This document shows positions 17,622 through 25,578 of a stretch of DNA of 64,000 bases, piece after piece. Positions within the stretch are counted from its first letter, which is position 1; each line of letters starts with the position of its first letter. A program made the position numbers and the translations under genes. Below the pieces are notes generated by a model. It did no database searches. It had not been told where the DNA came from and was given only the letters and a program-made list of their open reading frames with translations. This DNA comes from Streptomyces coacervatus (GTDB lineage Bacteria; Actinomycetota; Actinomycetes; Streptomycetales; Streptomycetaceae), in assembly GCF_029223485.1 (NCBI RefSeq), contig NZ_JARHTP010000016.1, forward strand, positions 62,001 through 126,000, written 5' to 3'.

Positions 17622-17909
17622 AGCGACATGCTGACCAGGTGCGAAGAGATCATGCGGGAGGTGTGCGAGGACTTCGAAGCCGAGCTGAAGCAGTTCAACG
17701 GCGAGCACGATCATGTACACCTGCTGGTGCACCACCCACCGAAGGTCCAGCTCCCCAAACTGGTCAACAGCCTCAAGGGCGTCTCCGCCCGGCTGCTGCG
17801 CAAGGAGTACGACACGCACGTCCGCCGGTATCTGCAGGGCGGACACTTCTGGTCCGGCTCCTACTTCGCCGGCTCATGCGGGGGAGCGCCGCTCACCGTC
17901 GTGAAGCAG
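17622..17909 (+). mobile_element. Internal fragment of an IS200/IS605-family TnpA (Y1 transposase)
   Basis: The reading frame from about 17622 encodes the TnpA core. It starts near DMLTRCEEIMREVC, then the HUH motif HDHVHLLVHHPPKV, NSLKGVSARLLRKEY, and FWSGSYFAGSCGGAPLTVVKQ. The normal first 35 or so residues and the C-terminal helix with the catalytic tyrosine (usually V-K-Q-Y-I-E-x-Q) are missing. No tnpB, ends or hairpins were seen. The fragment reads straight into purU sequence, so it is an inactive remnant. Confidence 0.82.
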
Positions 17910-18155
17910 CCCTACGTCCAGGCGCACCGGCGCGGCGTCAAGCTCGTCGGGGCCACGGCGCACTACGTCACCTCCGATCTCGACGAAGGCCCGATCATCG
18001 AGCAGGACGTGGTCCGCGTGGACCACTCGCGCGACCCGGACGACCTGGTCACCATGGGCCGCGACGTCGAGGCGCAGGTGCTCGCCCGCGCCGTGCAGTG
18101 GCACAGCGAGAGCCGTGTCCTGGTCAACGGCCACTGCACCGTCGTCTTCCGCTGA
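17622..18155 (+). pseudogene. In-frame chimera: TnpA core fused to the last third of PurU
   Basis: After TnpA '...TVVKQ' (ends 17909) the same frame continues with 82 codons (81 residues and stop) that match PurU from PYVQ onwards, equivalent to residues 210-290 of the intact enzyme at 51515-52387. The Asp-containing HYVTSDLDEGPIIEQ loop is kept, but the N-terminal ACT and formyl-THF binding regions are gone. ATG codons at 17634 and 17652 could start translation of a 160-170-residue hybrid. Enzyme activity is not expected. It lies 30 bp before the IclR gene and shows that module 1 once had its own purU. Confidence 0.8.
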
Positions 18156-18171
18156 CGCCCGACACGAAATG

Positions 18172-18200
18172 CGTATAGTTGCGCCATGAGCAACTATACG
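18172..18200 (+). promoter_or_regulatory. Perfect 11-bp inverted repeat over the start codon of IclR regulator 1
   Basis: cgtatagttgc (18172-18182) and gcaactatacg (18190-18200) are exact inverted repeats around gccatga, which contains the ATG (18186-18188). The centre is the perfect operator GTTGC-N7-GCAAC at 18178-18194. Position over the start codon suggests autoregulation. Confidence 0.8.
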
Positions 18201-18983
18201 GCTGACGGCGAGACAGCAGCTCCCTCGGTGAACGGGGTGCAGTCCGTCGACCGTGCCGTCAGCGTCCTGGAGATCCTCGCCCAGCGCGGCGAGGCGGGCG
18301 TCAGCGAGGTCGCCGCCGAGATCGACGTCCACAAGTCGACCGCGTTCCGCCTGCTCGGCGCTCTGGAGGCACGCGGTCTGGTGGAGCAGACGGCCGAGCG
18401 GGGCAAGTACCGGCTCGGCTTCGGGATCGTGCGCCTGGCCGGCGCGGTCACCGGCCGTCTCGACATCACCCAGCAGGGTCGGCCGGTGTGCGAGCGGCTC
18501 AGCGAGGAGATCGGCGAGACCGTCAACATCGCGGTCCTGCAGGAGCATTACGCGGTCAACCTCTACCAGGTGCGCGGCCCGGGCGCGGTCGGCACACACA
18601 ACTGGGTCGGGCAGCTCACCCCGGTGCACGCCACGTCCAGCGGCAAGATCCTGCTGGCCCACCTGTCGCCGGAGGAGCGCGCGGACGTCCTCGCGGCGTC
18701 CGGGCTGAAGAAGCTCACCCCCCACACCCTGACGGCCAGGACGCAGCTGGCGAGGGACCTCACCGCGGCCCGCGAGCGCGGATACGCGGTGACGCTGGAG
18801 GAACTCGAGATCGGACTGCACGCCATGGCGGCCCCGATCCGCTCCCGCGACGGCGAGGTCATCGCCGCCCTCAGCGCCTCCGGCCCCGCATACCGCTTCA
18901 CCGAGGAGCGCATGCACGAGCTGGCGCCGGTGCTGCTGAAGGGTGCGGAGGAAATCAGCCATCGGATGGGCTACCTGGGCTGA
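18186..18983 (+). CDS. IclR family transcriptional regulator, copy 1
   Basis: 265 aa. An N-terminal winged helix (SVDRAVSVLEILAQRGEAGV, then VHKSTAFRLLGALEARGLV, residues about 18-80) is followed by an IclR effector-binding domain (about 95-255) with HATSSGKILLAHL and the C-terminal EEISHRMGYLG. It is very similar along its whole length to the regulator at 56187. IclR proteins usually act as tetramers on inverted repeats and respond to small carboxylates. The operator over its own start codon recurs in the catabolic promoters, so it probably controls betaine use. Effector unknown. Confidence 0.92.
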   Translation: MSNYTADGETAAPSVNGVQSVDRAVSVLEILAQRGEAGVSEVAAEIDVHKSTAFRLLGALEARGLVEQTAERGKYRLGFGIVRLAGAVTGRLDITQQGRPVCERLSEEIGETVNIAVLQEHYAVNLYQVRGPGAVGTHNWVGQLTPVHATSSGKILLAHLSPEERADVLAASGLKKLTPHTLTARTQLARDLTAARERGYAVTLEELEIGLHAMAAPIRSRDGEVIAALSASGPAYRFTEERMHELAPVLLKGAEEISHRMGYLG

Positions 18984-19010
18984 GGTGCGCTCCGCGGGTG
19001 AGCCGCGAAG

Positions 19011-19090
19011 TGCCGTCGGTCGTCTGCGGCGCCGTCGTGGCTGGTCGCGCCCCGCGGCGGAGCCGCATATCGATACAGCCCCGCGCCCCA
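19011..19090. repeat. Streptomyces-type intergenic repeat ('gtggctggtcgcgc' family)
   Basis: Between convergent iclR-1 and folP lies the motif cgtcgtggctggtcgcgc followed by a ccccgcgcccc block. The same core in reverse orientation is at 43011-43067. Such elements are frequent between Streptomyces genes. It may help end both convergent transcripts, though no clean stem was traced. Confidence 0.6.
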
Positions 19091-19097
19091 AAAAAGC

Positions 19098-19997
19098 CTA
19101 GGCGGGCGCCTCGGCACCCCAGCGCGCCGTCACCCGTACCGCGTCGAGCGTCGACGCCACGTCGTGTACCCGCAGGCACCAGACGCCCTGCGTGGCGGCG
19201 AGCACGGACACGGCGGTGGTCGCGGCGTCGCGCAAGCGCGCCGGGCGGGGCTGTCCGGTCGCCGGATCCGCCAGCAGGCGCCCCAGGAACGACTTGCGTG
19301 AGGCGCCCACGAGGACGGGATGTCCCAGCGCGCGGACTTCCCCGAGGCGGCCCAGCAGCTCCCAGTTGTGCTCCGCCTCCTTGGCGAAGCCCAGCCCGGG
19401 GTCGACGATCAGGCAGCCGGGCCGGATGCCCGCCTGCAGTGCGGCCTCGGCCCTCAGGCGCAGTTCGTCGACCACATCGGTGACGACGTCGCCGTAGACG
19501 GCGTTCGCCTGCATTCCGGCGGCGTGGCCGCGCCAGTGCATCAGCACGTACGGCGCCCCGGCCCGGGCCATCGTCGGCAGCATCGCGGGGTCGGCCAGGC
19601 CGCCCGAGACGTCATTGATCAGCCGTGCGCCCGCGTCGAGGGCGCGGGCGGCGACCTCGGCGCGCATGGTGTCGACGCTGACGATCGCGCCCGCTGCGGC
19701 GAGTTCCCGGACGACGGGCAGGACGCGCCGCAGCTCCTCCCCGACCAGCGGGCGGGCCGCGCCGGGACGGGTCGACTCCCCGCCCACGTCGACGATGTCC
19801 GCGCCGTCCGCGAGCAGCGCGAGTCCGTGCGCAACGGCCGCTTCCGGCGCGTACGACAACCCGCCGTCGGAGAAGGAGTCCGGGGTGACGTTCACGACGC
19901 CCATGACCAGTGTCCGGCCGGGCCGCGGCAGCCCGTGCGGATGGAGTTCCGGCGTTCCCGGGCGCGGCGGGGCGGTCGCCCGGACCGTGGCGGTCAC
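19098..19997 (-). CDS. folP: Dihydropteroate synthase (FolP) paralogue
   Basis: 299 aa from GTG 19997. It makes 7,8-dihydropteroate from hydroxymethyl-dihydropterin pyrophosphate and p-aminobenzoate in folate synthesis. Family motifs are all present: MGVVNVTPDSFSDGG, DIVDVGGESTRPGA, RLINDVSGG, CLIVDPGLGFAK and LVGASRKSFLGRLL. None of folB, folE or folK, which usually accompany the housekeeping gene, is nearby. Its start overlaps the stop of the Rieske ferredoxin gene by four bases (GTGA), so it is translated with a demethylation component. Likely role: extra folate for one-carbon transfer during sarcosine and dimethylglycine oxidation (inference). Confidence 0.9.
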   Translation of the reverse strand: MTATVRATAPPRPGTPELHPHGLPRPGRTLVMGVVNVTPDSFSDGGLSYAPEAAVAHGLALLADGADIVDVGGESTRPGAARPLVGEELRRVLPVVRELAAAGAIVSVDTMRAEVAARALDAGARLINDVSGGLADPAMLPTMARAGAPYVLMHWRGHAAGMQANAVYGDVVTDVVDELRLRAEAALQAGIRPGCLIVDPGLGFAKEAEHNWELLGRLGEVRALGHPVLVGASRKSFLGRLLADPATGQPRPARLRDAATTAVSVLAATQGVWCLRVHDVASTLDAVRVTARWGAEAPA

Positions 19998-20395
19998 AGG
20001 GTGGCTCCTCCGGTGGGCGCGGCCCCGCCGAGGCGGGCGGCGGCGCAGGTCGGCGGGAGGTTCGGCGGGGCCTCGGACAGCTCGACGTAGATCGTGCCGT
20101 CCTCGACGAGGACCCGGTGGGTGCGGACGGGCAGCCGGGCCGGCGGGGCGTCCACGCTGCCCGTGCGCAGGTCGAACTTCGAAGCGTGCAGCGGGCACTC
20201 GACCTCGCAGCCCTCCAGCCAGCCGTCGGCGAGCGAGGCGTCCTGGTGGGTGCAGGTGCCGTCGATCGCGTAGAGCTCGCCGTCCTCAGTGCGGAAGACG
20301 GCGACGGGCGGGTCGGACTCCAGCCGGAACGCCTCACCCTGCGGCAGATCGGCGAGACGGCACGCGGGAAGCTTCACGGCGACCTCGATGCGCAT
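19994..20395 (-). CDS. Rieske-type [2Fe-2S] ferredoxin, copy 1
   Basis: 133 aa. A single Rieske domain with C48-X-H50 and C67-X2-H70 within CTHQDASLADGWLEG...CPLHASKFDLRTG, as in biphenyl-dioxygenase-type ferredoxins. It would shuttle electrons from the FAD reductase to the Rieske oxygenase. It is about 13 residues longer at the ends than copy 2 (59340-59702), but otherwise nearly the same. First gene of a two-gene operon with folP, driven by a promoter carrying the shared operator. Confidence 0.92.
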   Translation of the reverse strand: MRIEVAVKLPACRLADLPQGEAFRLESDPPVAVFRTEDGELYAIDGTCTHQDASLADGWLEGCEVECPLHASKFDLRTGSVDAPPARLPVRTHRVLVEDGTIYVELSEAPPNLPPTCAAARLGGAAPTGGATL

Positions 20396-20404
20396 TACGA
20401 AACT

Positions 20405-20457
20405 GTATGCGCAAAGCGCAACGAAGCTAGTCTCGGGTCGCCCCCACCCCTTGTCAA
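20405..20457 (-). promoter_or_regulatory. Promoter and operator of Rieske ferredoxin 1 / folP
   Basis: Minus-strand TTGACA (20457-20452), 17 bp, GAGACT (20434-20429). Seven bases downstream is the site TATGC-GCAAAGC-GCAAC (plus strand, 20406-20422), two mismatches from the consensus dyad. Confidence 0.6.
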
Positions 20458-20494
20458 GGAGTCGCCCGGTGGCAGCAGATCCCGCCGCACCGCG

Positions 20495-22966
20495 TCATGG
20501 AATCTCCTGCTCGGCCCAGATGATCTTTCCGTCGGGTGTGTACCGGGCGCCCCAGCGATCGGTCAGCTGCGCCACCAGGAAGAGGCCGCGGCCGCCCTCG
20601 TCCGTGCTCCGGGCATGCCGCAGCCGGGGGGCCGTGCTGCTGGCATCGGAGACCTCGCAGGTCAGGCGGGCGTCACGGATCAGTCGTAGCCGGATGGGCG
20701 GCTCGGCGTAGCGGATCGCGTTGGTGACCAGCTCGCTCACGACGAGCTCCGTCGTCATGGCCAGGTCCGCAAGGCCCCAGGCGGCCACCTGGCGGGTGGC
20801 GCGGGCGCGGATGTCGGCCACGGCAGCCGGGTCCACCGGCACCTGCCACGAGACGACATGGTCGGCGCCCAGGGCGTGTGTGCGCGCCAGGAGAAGGGCG
20901 ATGTCGTCGGGCTGCGGCACGGGCACGAGTTGCCGTACCGCGGACGAGCACAAGACGTCGAGGTCGGAGTCGGAGCGGGCCAGCAGCTCGCCGAGCCGGG
21001 ACATGCCCAGCTCGATATCGCCGTCGGCGCCCTCGATGAGGCCGTCGGTGTAGAGACCGATCAGGCTGTTCTCCGGGAGCTCGATCTCGGTGGCCTCGAA
21101 CGCCATCCCGCCCAGCCCGAGCGGCGGCCCGGCCGGGGGCTCCGGGAAGGACACCTGCCCGTCGGGTGCGACGACGACGGGGGGCGGGTGTCCGGCGCGG
21201 GCCATGGTGCACCGCCGGGTGACCGGGTCGTAGACGGCGTACAGGCAGGTCGCCCCCAGGAAGGCGGTGGTGTTGCGGTGGGCCGCCTCGTCGTCGGCCC
21301 GCTCGGCGCTCAGCCGCAGCACGAGGTCGTCGAGGTGGGCGAGCAGTTCGTCGGGGGGCATCTCCATGTCGGCGAGGGTCTGCACCGCGGTGCGCAGCCG
21401 TCCCATGGTCGCCGCGGCGGTGAGGCCGTGCCCCACCACGTCGCCGACGACGAGACCCACGCGGGCCCCGGACAGCGGGATCACGTCGAACCAGTCGCCG
21501 CCCACACCGTCCGTCGGGTCCGCCGGCAGATAGGCCGAGGCCACATCCAGCGCGGTTCCGCCCGTCAGGGCCTGCGGCAGCAGACTGCGCTGCAGGGTGA
21601 CGGCCGCGGTGTGTTCCCGGGTGTAGCGGCGCGCGTTGTCGACGCACAGCGCGGCCCGCGCCACCAGCTCCCGGGCCAGCAGGACGTCGTCGGGCTGGAA
21701 CTGAACGGGATTGAGCGACCGCATGAACGTGGCGATACCCAGGACGGTGTTCCGGGCCCGCATCGGCACGGCGATGAAGGAGTGCAGCCCGAACTCCCTT
21801 ATCTTTGCCGCCCGTTCGGGCTGTTCGCTGATCCAGCGTTCGTCGGACGGATCGAGCACGGGCAGGAGGACCGGCTCGCCGTCGACGAGCAGGCTCACAT
21901 CGTGCGACGGAGGCAGGAAGCCCGCCCGGTCCCCGACCCGGGCCACGGCCTCCGGGCAGCCCTCGCGCACCGAGCTCATTCCGGCGCGGCGCATCACCGG
22001 CCCGACGGAGGCGGGCCCGGCGTCCGTCAGCCACGCGCCGTGCCCTTCGGTGCTGAGGACGGGCTCCAGCAGGTCCACGACGACGAAGTCCGCGAAGCGG
22101 GGCACGACGAAGTCGGCGAGCTCCTGCGCCGTCCGCATCACATCCAGTGTGGTGCCGACGCTGGTCCCGGCCTCGTTGACCAGCGTCAGCAGCCGGCGGG
22201 CGGTCCACCGCTCGGTGACGTCCTGGACCATGTAGCAGACCCCGGTGACGGAGTCGTCGGCGTCCACCAGAGGGAAGAAGGACGTGGAGTAGGCGTGCTG
22301 GCGGTGCGGATCGGCCCAGCTCCAGCCCAGGTACTCGTAGTCGGTGACCGGGAGCCCGGTCTCCAGGACCTTGCGCATCAGTCCCTCGATGGCGGCCGCC
22401 TGCAGCCCGGGCAGCAGCTCGCTCAGCCGGCGCCCCAGCCGCTGTTCGCGGGGCACACCGCCGAACCGTTCCAGGGTGTCGTTGATCCATACGTAGCGCA
22501 GCTCCCGGTCCATCACCGCCATGCCGACCGGGGAGCGGGTCAGGAACCCGTCGAGCACGGACTGGCGGACCGTCCACTGCTGCCGCCGCTCCCGCGCCGA
22601 CAGCAGAAAGCACTCGTCCTCGCCGATGTGGAAGGACGCGGAGACCCGCAGGTCCACGTCGAGGGCGCGGCCCTCGCGGTGCCGTACGGCGATGAGACCG
22701 CTCCATCCCATGCCGGCGCGGCACCGCTGCGCCACAGCGGCCACCCGGGACGGGTCCGCGGGCATCGCCACCAGGCGTGCGGCGGAGCCGCCGACCACCT
22801 CGGAAGCGGGGTGGCCGAGCAGCTCTTCGGCGCCCCGGGTCCAGCCGAGCACGACGCCCGCCGCGGACACGACCGCCGCCGCGTCGGTGGACGCGTCGAG
22901 GAGATCGCGCACTTCTGAGGGCGTCGGCCCGTCGGATGCTTTTCGCGCAGGATCCATGGATGCCAT
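20495..22966 (-). CDS. PAS-PAS-GAF SpoIIE phosphatase with C-terminal RsbW-like ATPase
   Basis: 823 aa from ATG 22966 (AAGGA upstream); a second ATG nine bases on is possible. There is no membrane segment. Two PAS domains (about 15-130 and 140-260) and a GAF (about 285-440) precede the SpoIIE phosphatase (GGDWFDVIPLSG, VVGDVVGHG). The GHKL domain at the C-terminus has ELVVSELVTNAIRYAE and DEGGRGLFLV. It is a soluble relative of the protein at 12075-14810 and may act on anti-sigma-factor antagonists. It is divergent from the next SpoIIE gene across a 202-bp gap that shows no clear promoter. Confidence 0.88.
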   Translation of the reverse strand: MASMDPARKASDGPTPSEVRDLLDASTDAAAVVSAAGVVLGWTRGAEELLGHPASEVVGGSAARLVAMPADPSRVAAVAQRCRAGMGWSGLIAVRHREGRALDVDLRVSASFHIGEDECFLLSARERRQQWTVRQSVLDGFLTRSPVGMAVMDRELRYVWINDTLERFGGVPREQRLGRRLSELLPGLQAAAIEGLMRKVLETGLPVTDYEYLGWSWADPHRQHAYSTSFFPLVDADDSVTGVCYMVQDVTERWTARRLLTLVNEAGTSVGTTLDVMRTAQELADFVVPRFADFVVVDLLEPVLSTEGHGAWLTDAGPASVGPVMRRAGMSSVREGCPEAVARVGDRAGFLPPSHDVSLLVDGEPVLLPVLDPSDERWISEQPERAAKIREFGLHSFIAVPMRARNTVLGIATFMRSLNPVQFQPDDVLLARELVARAALCVDNARRYTREHTAAVTLQRSLLPQALTGGTALDVASAYLPADPTDGVGGDWFDVIPLSGARVGLVVGDVVGHGLTAAATMGRLRTAVQTLADMEMPPDELLAHLDDLVLRLSAERADDEAAHRNTTAFLGATCLYAVYDPVTRRCTMARAGHPPPVVVAPDGQVSFPEPPAGPPLGLGGMAFEATEIELPENSLIGLYTDGLIEGADGDIELGMSRLGELLARSDSDLDVLCSSAVRQLVPVPQPDDIALLLARTHALGADHVVSWQVPVDPAAVADIRARATRQVAAWGLADLAMTTELVVSELVTNAIRYAEPPIRLRLIRDARLTCEVSDASSTAPRLRHARSTDEGGRGLFLVAQLTDRWGARYTPDGKIIWAEQEIP

Positions 22967-23168
22967 CCGGGTGCCGTCCTTTACACGACCATGTTCCTGC
23001 TTGTCCGCCCGATCTGCACGGCCCTGGCGGACACCCCCGCCGGGGCCCGCAGCGCTACCGCCCTCCGCGGACCGGAGGGAGCATGGAAGTGCGGCTGGTC
23101 GGAACCCGGCCGGCGGCGGCCCCGGCCGGGGTCCCCGGACCCCGCCGAACGGTGGAGGTGGTTGCGGG

Positions 23169-25235
23169 ATGACAGCCGAATCCTTCCAGCCCGACAGTGA
23201 TTCGGACGGCTTCGAGCCGCCCCCGCCGACCGGTCTGCTGGATGTCCTGAGCGTGTCCGCGATGGTCATCGACGCCGATGGACGCATCGTGTTCTGGACC
23301 CCGCAGGCCGAGGAGCTGTTCGGGTACAGCGCGCAGGAGGCTCTCGGCAAGTACGCGGCCCGGCTGTTCATCCAGCCCGAGCATCTGAAGGCGGTGGTCA
23401 GGCTGTTCACGGAGGTGCTGGAGACCGGCCGCAGCTGGGCGGGGGCCTTCCCGATCCGGCACAAGGACGGCAGCACCCGGGTGATGGAGTTCCGCAACAT
23501 GCGGCTCCAGGACGATCTTGGGGACGTGTACGCCCTGGGCATCGTGGCCGACCACAACCTGCTCCAGCGCGTCGAGACCGATCTGGCGCTGTGCGAGCGG
23601 CTGATCGAACAGTCCCCCATCGGCCTGGCCCTCCTGGACCCCGACCTGCACTACCTGCTGGTCAACCCGGCGCTGGAGCGCATCGACGGCATCCCCGCCG
23701 AGGATCACGTGGGCCGTGGCCTGCGGGAGACGCTGCCGCTGCCCGACATCGACAGCATCGAGGGCGCGCTGCGTCAGGTGCTGACCACCGGCACCCCGCT
23801 GCTCGACCAGTACCACGTGGGCCGCCCGCCGGCCGACCCCGAGCACGAACACGCCTGGTCGCTGTCCTTCTACCGGCTGGAGGACCCGGGCGGGCGGGTC
23901 CTGGGCGCGGCCGCCTCGGTCGTCGACGTCACCGAACGGCACCGCGCGGCCGCCGAGGCCGACCGGGCCCGGCGCCGCCTCGCCCTCATCGCCGACGCCT
24001 CGGTGCGGGTGGGCACCACGCTGGAGGTGGAGCAGACCGCCCGTGAACTGGCCGAGATCGCCGTACCGCAGCTCGCCGACGTGGTCGCCGTGGACGTCCT
24101 CGACTCCGCCCTCGCCTGCCGCCGCTCACGCAGACCGGACGACGGGCCGGAGCTCTTCCGCGCCCTCGCACTCAAGGCGGCCCAACCGACCGTGGCGCTG
24201 CGCGCCGCCGACCCGCCCGGCGGCCTCGCGGCCTACGACGGGGACCGCCTGGTCACACTGTGCGTGCACACCGGCCGGCCGGTCCTGGTGCGGCACGTCG
24301 GCGACCGCGATCTGCCGCGCATCGCCCGGGACGCCGAGGCCGGCTCGCTGCTGGCCCGCGCCGGCGTCCACTCGTACCTGGCCGTGCCGCTGATCTCCCA
24401 CGGCGAGGTGCTCGGCGCCCTGGACCTCAAGCGCACCACCAACCCGCTCCCCTTCGACGAGGACGATGTCGTCCTCGCGAGCGAACTCGCCGGGCGCGCG
24501 GCCGTGGCCATCGACAACGCCCGCTGGTTCCAGAGCGTGCGCAACACCGCCCTGACCCTGCAGCGCAGTCTGCTGCCCGACCACCCGCCCCGGCACGCGG
24601 GCCTCGAACTCGCCTCCCGCTACCAGCCCGCCCAGGCCACCAGCGAGGTCGGCGGCGACTGGTACGACGTCATCCCGCTGAGCGACGACAGGACCGCCCT
24701 GGTCGTCGGCGACGTCATGGGCAACGGCATCGACGCCGCCGCCACCATGGGCCGGCTGCGCACCGCCACCTGCGCCTACGCGGACCTCGACCTCGCCCCC
24801 GAGGCCGTGCTCCAGCACCTCGACAAGATCACCTGCGATCTGGAGCACTACATCGTCACCTGCCTCTACGCGGTGTACGACCCGCGCACGAGGCTGTGCC
24901 ACATCGCCAACGCCGGACACATGCCGCCTGCACTGGTCGGCCCGGAGCACCCCGCCGAGTTGCTCGACCTGCCTTCCGGCGCCCCGCTCGGCGTCGGCGG
25001 CATCTCCTTCGAGACGACCACGGCCCGGCTCGACCCCGGTGACCTGCTGGTCCTCTACACCGACGGCCTCGTCGAGACCCGGCACCACCCCATCGACGAC
25101 CGCCTGGACGCCCTCCTCGGCTTCCTCGACGAACCCCACCGCCCCCTGGAGGAAACCTGTGACCTCCTGCTGTACGGCCTGCGCCACCCCGACGACCACG
25201 ACGACGTCGCCCTGCTCATCGCCCGGGCCGTCTAG
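23169..25235 (+). CDS. PAS-PAS-GAF SpoIIE phosphatase without kinase domain
   Basis: 688 aa from ATG 23169. PAS 1 is at about 25-135 (SVSAMVIDADGRIVFWTPQAEELFGYS), PAS 2 at about 145-260, GAF at about 275-450 and PP2C/SpoIIE at about 480-685 with GGDWYDVIPLSD, VVGDVMGNG and DDVALLIAR. It lacks the ATPase domain of the divergent neighbour and so would be a phosphatase only. Targets are probably STAS-domain proteins in a partner-switching pathway; none is encoded here. Confidence 0.88.
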   Translation: MTAESFQPDSDSDGFEPPPPTGLLDVLSVSAMVIDADGRIVFWTPQAEELFGYSAQEALGKYAARLFIQPEHLKAVVRLFTEVLETGRSWAGAFPIRHKDGSTRVMEFRNMRLQDDLGDVYALGIVADHNLLQRVETDLALCERLIEQSPIGLALLDPDLHYLLVNPALERIDGIPAEDHVGRGLRETLPLPDIDSIEGALRQVLTTGTPLLDQYHVGRPPADPEHEHAWSLSFYRLEDPGGRVLGAAASVVDVTERHRAAAEADRARRRLALIADASVRVGTTLEVEQTARELAEIAVPQLADVVAVDVLDSALACRRSRRPDDGPELFRALALKAAQPTVALRAADPPGGLAAYDGDRLVTLCVHTGRPVLVRHVGDRDLPRIARDAEAGSLLARAGVHSYLAVPLISHGEVLGALDLKRTTNPLPFDEDDVVLASELAGRAAVAIDNARWFQSVRNTALTLQRSLLPDHPPRHAGLELASRYQPAQATSEVGGDWYDVIPLSDDRTALVVGDVMGNGIDAAATMGRLRTATCAYADLDLAPEAVLQHLDKITCDLEHYIVTCLYAVYDPRTRLCHIANAGHMPPALVGPEHPAELLDLPSGAPLGVGGISFETTTARLDPGDLLVLYTDGLVETRHHPIDDRLDALLGFLDEPHRPLEETCDLLLYGLRHPDDHDDVALLIARAV

Positions 25236-25312
25236 ACGGGCGCGGCAGGGAACCCGGGTGGCGGGAGAGGCGTTCTCATTCATGAGTTCATGAAAGGAAC
25301 GGGGGCGACAAG

Positions 25313-25567
25313 ATGAGCGACAAGGCGCGGAAGCTGTTCGAGGCGCTCGACCTCGACCACAGCGGGACGCTGACCCGCGAAGAGGTGATCATCGCCATGC
25401 GGACGAAGGGCCCGACCCTGGCCGCGTCGGGCGATCTGCCGTTCTGGGCCCTGGGGGACGCCGACTCCTCCTCCGCCCTGTTCGACGCCGCCGACCAGAA
25501 CGGGGACGCCGTACTGACCCTGGAGGAGTTCGCGGCGCTGGTGGACCGCCGTTTCGGCTGGCACTGA
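25313..25567 (+). CDS. Small EF-hand calcium-binding protein
   Basis: 84 aa with two EF-hand loops: DLDHSGTLTREE near residues 13-24 and DAADQNGDAVLTLEEF near 58-73. Both have acidic residues at positions 1, 3, 5 and 12. It resembles the short calerythrin/CabC-type EF-hand proteins of Streptomyces, which buffer calcium. The 77-bp gap upstream contains ttcatgagttcatgaa, a paired TTCATGA motif of unknown use. Confidence 0.85.
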   Translation: MSDKARKLFEALDLDHSGTLTREEVIIAMRTKGPTLAASGDLPFWALGDADSSSALFDAADQNGDAVLTLEEFAALVDRRFGWH

Positions 25568-25578
25568 CGCCGGGAGGC

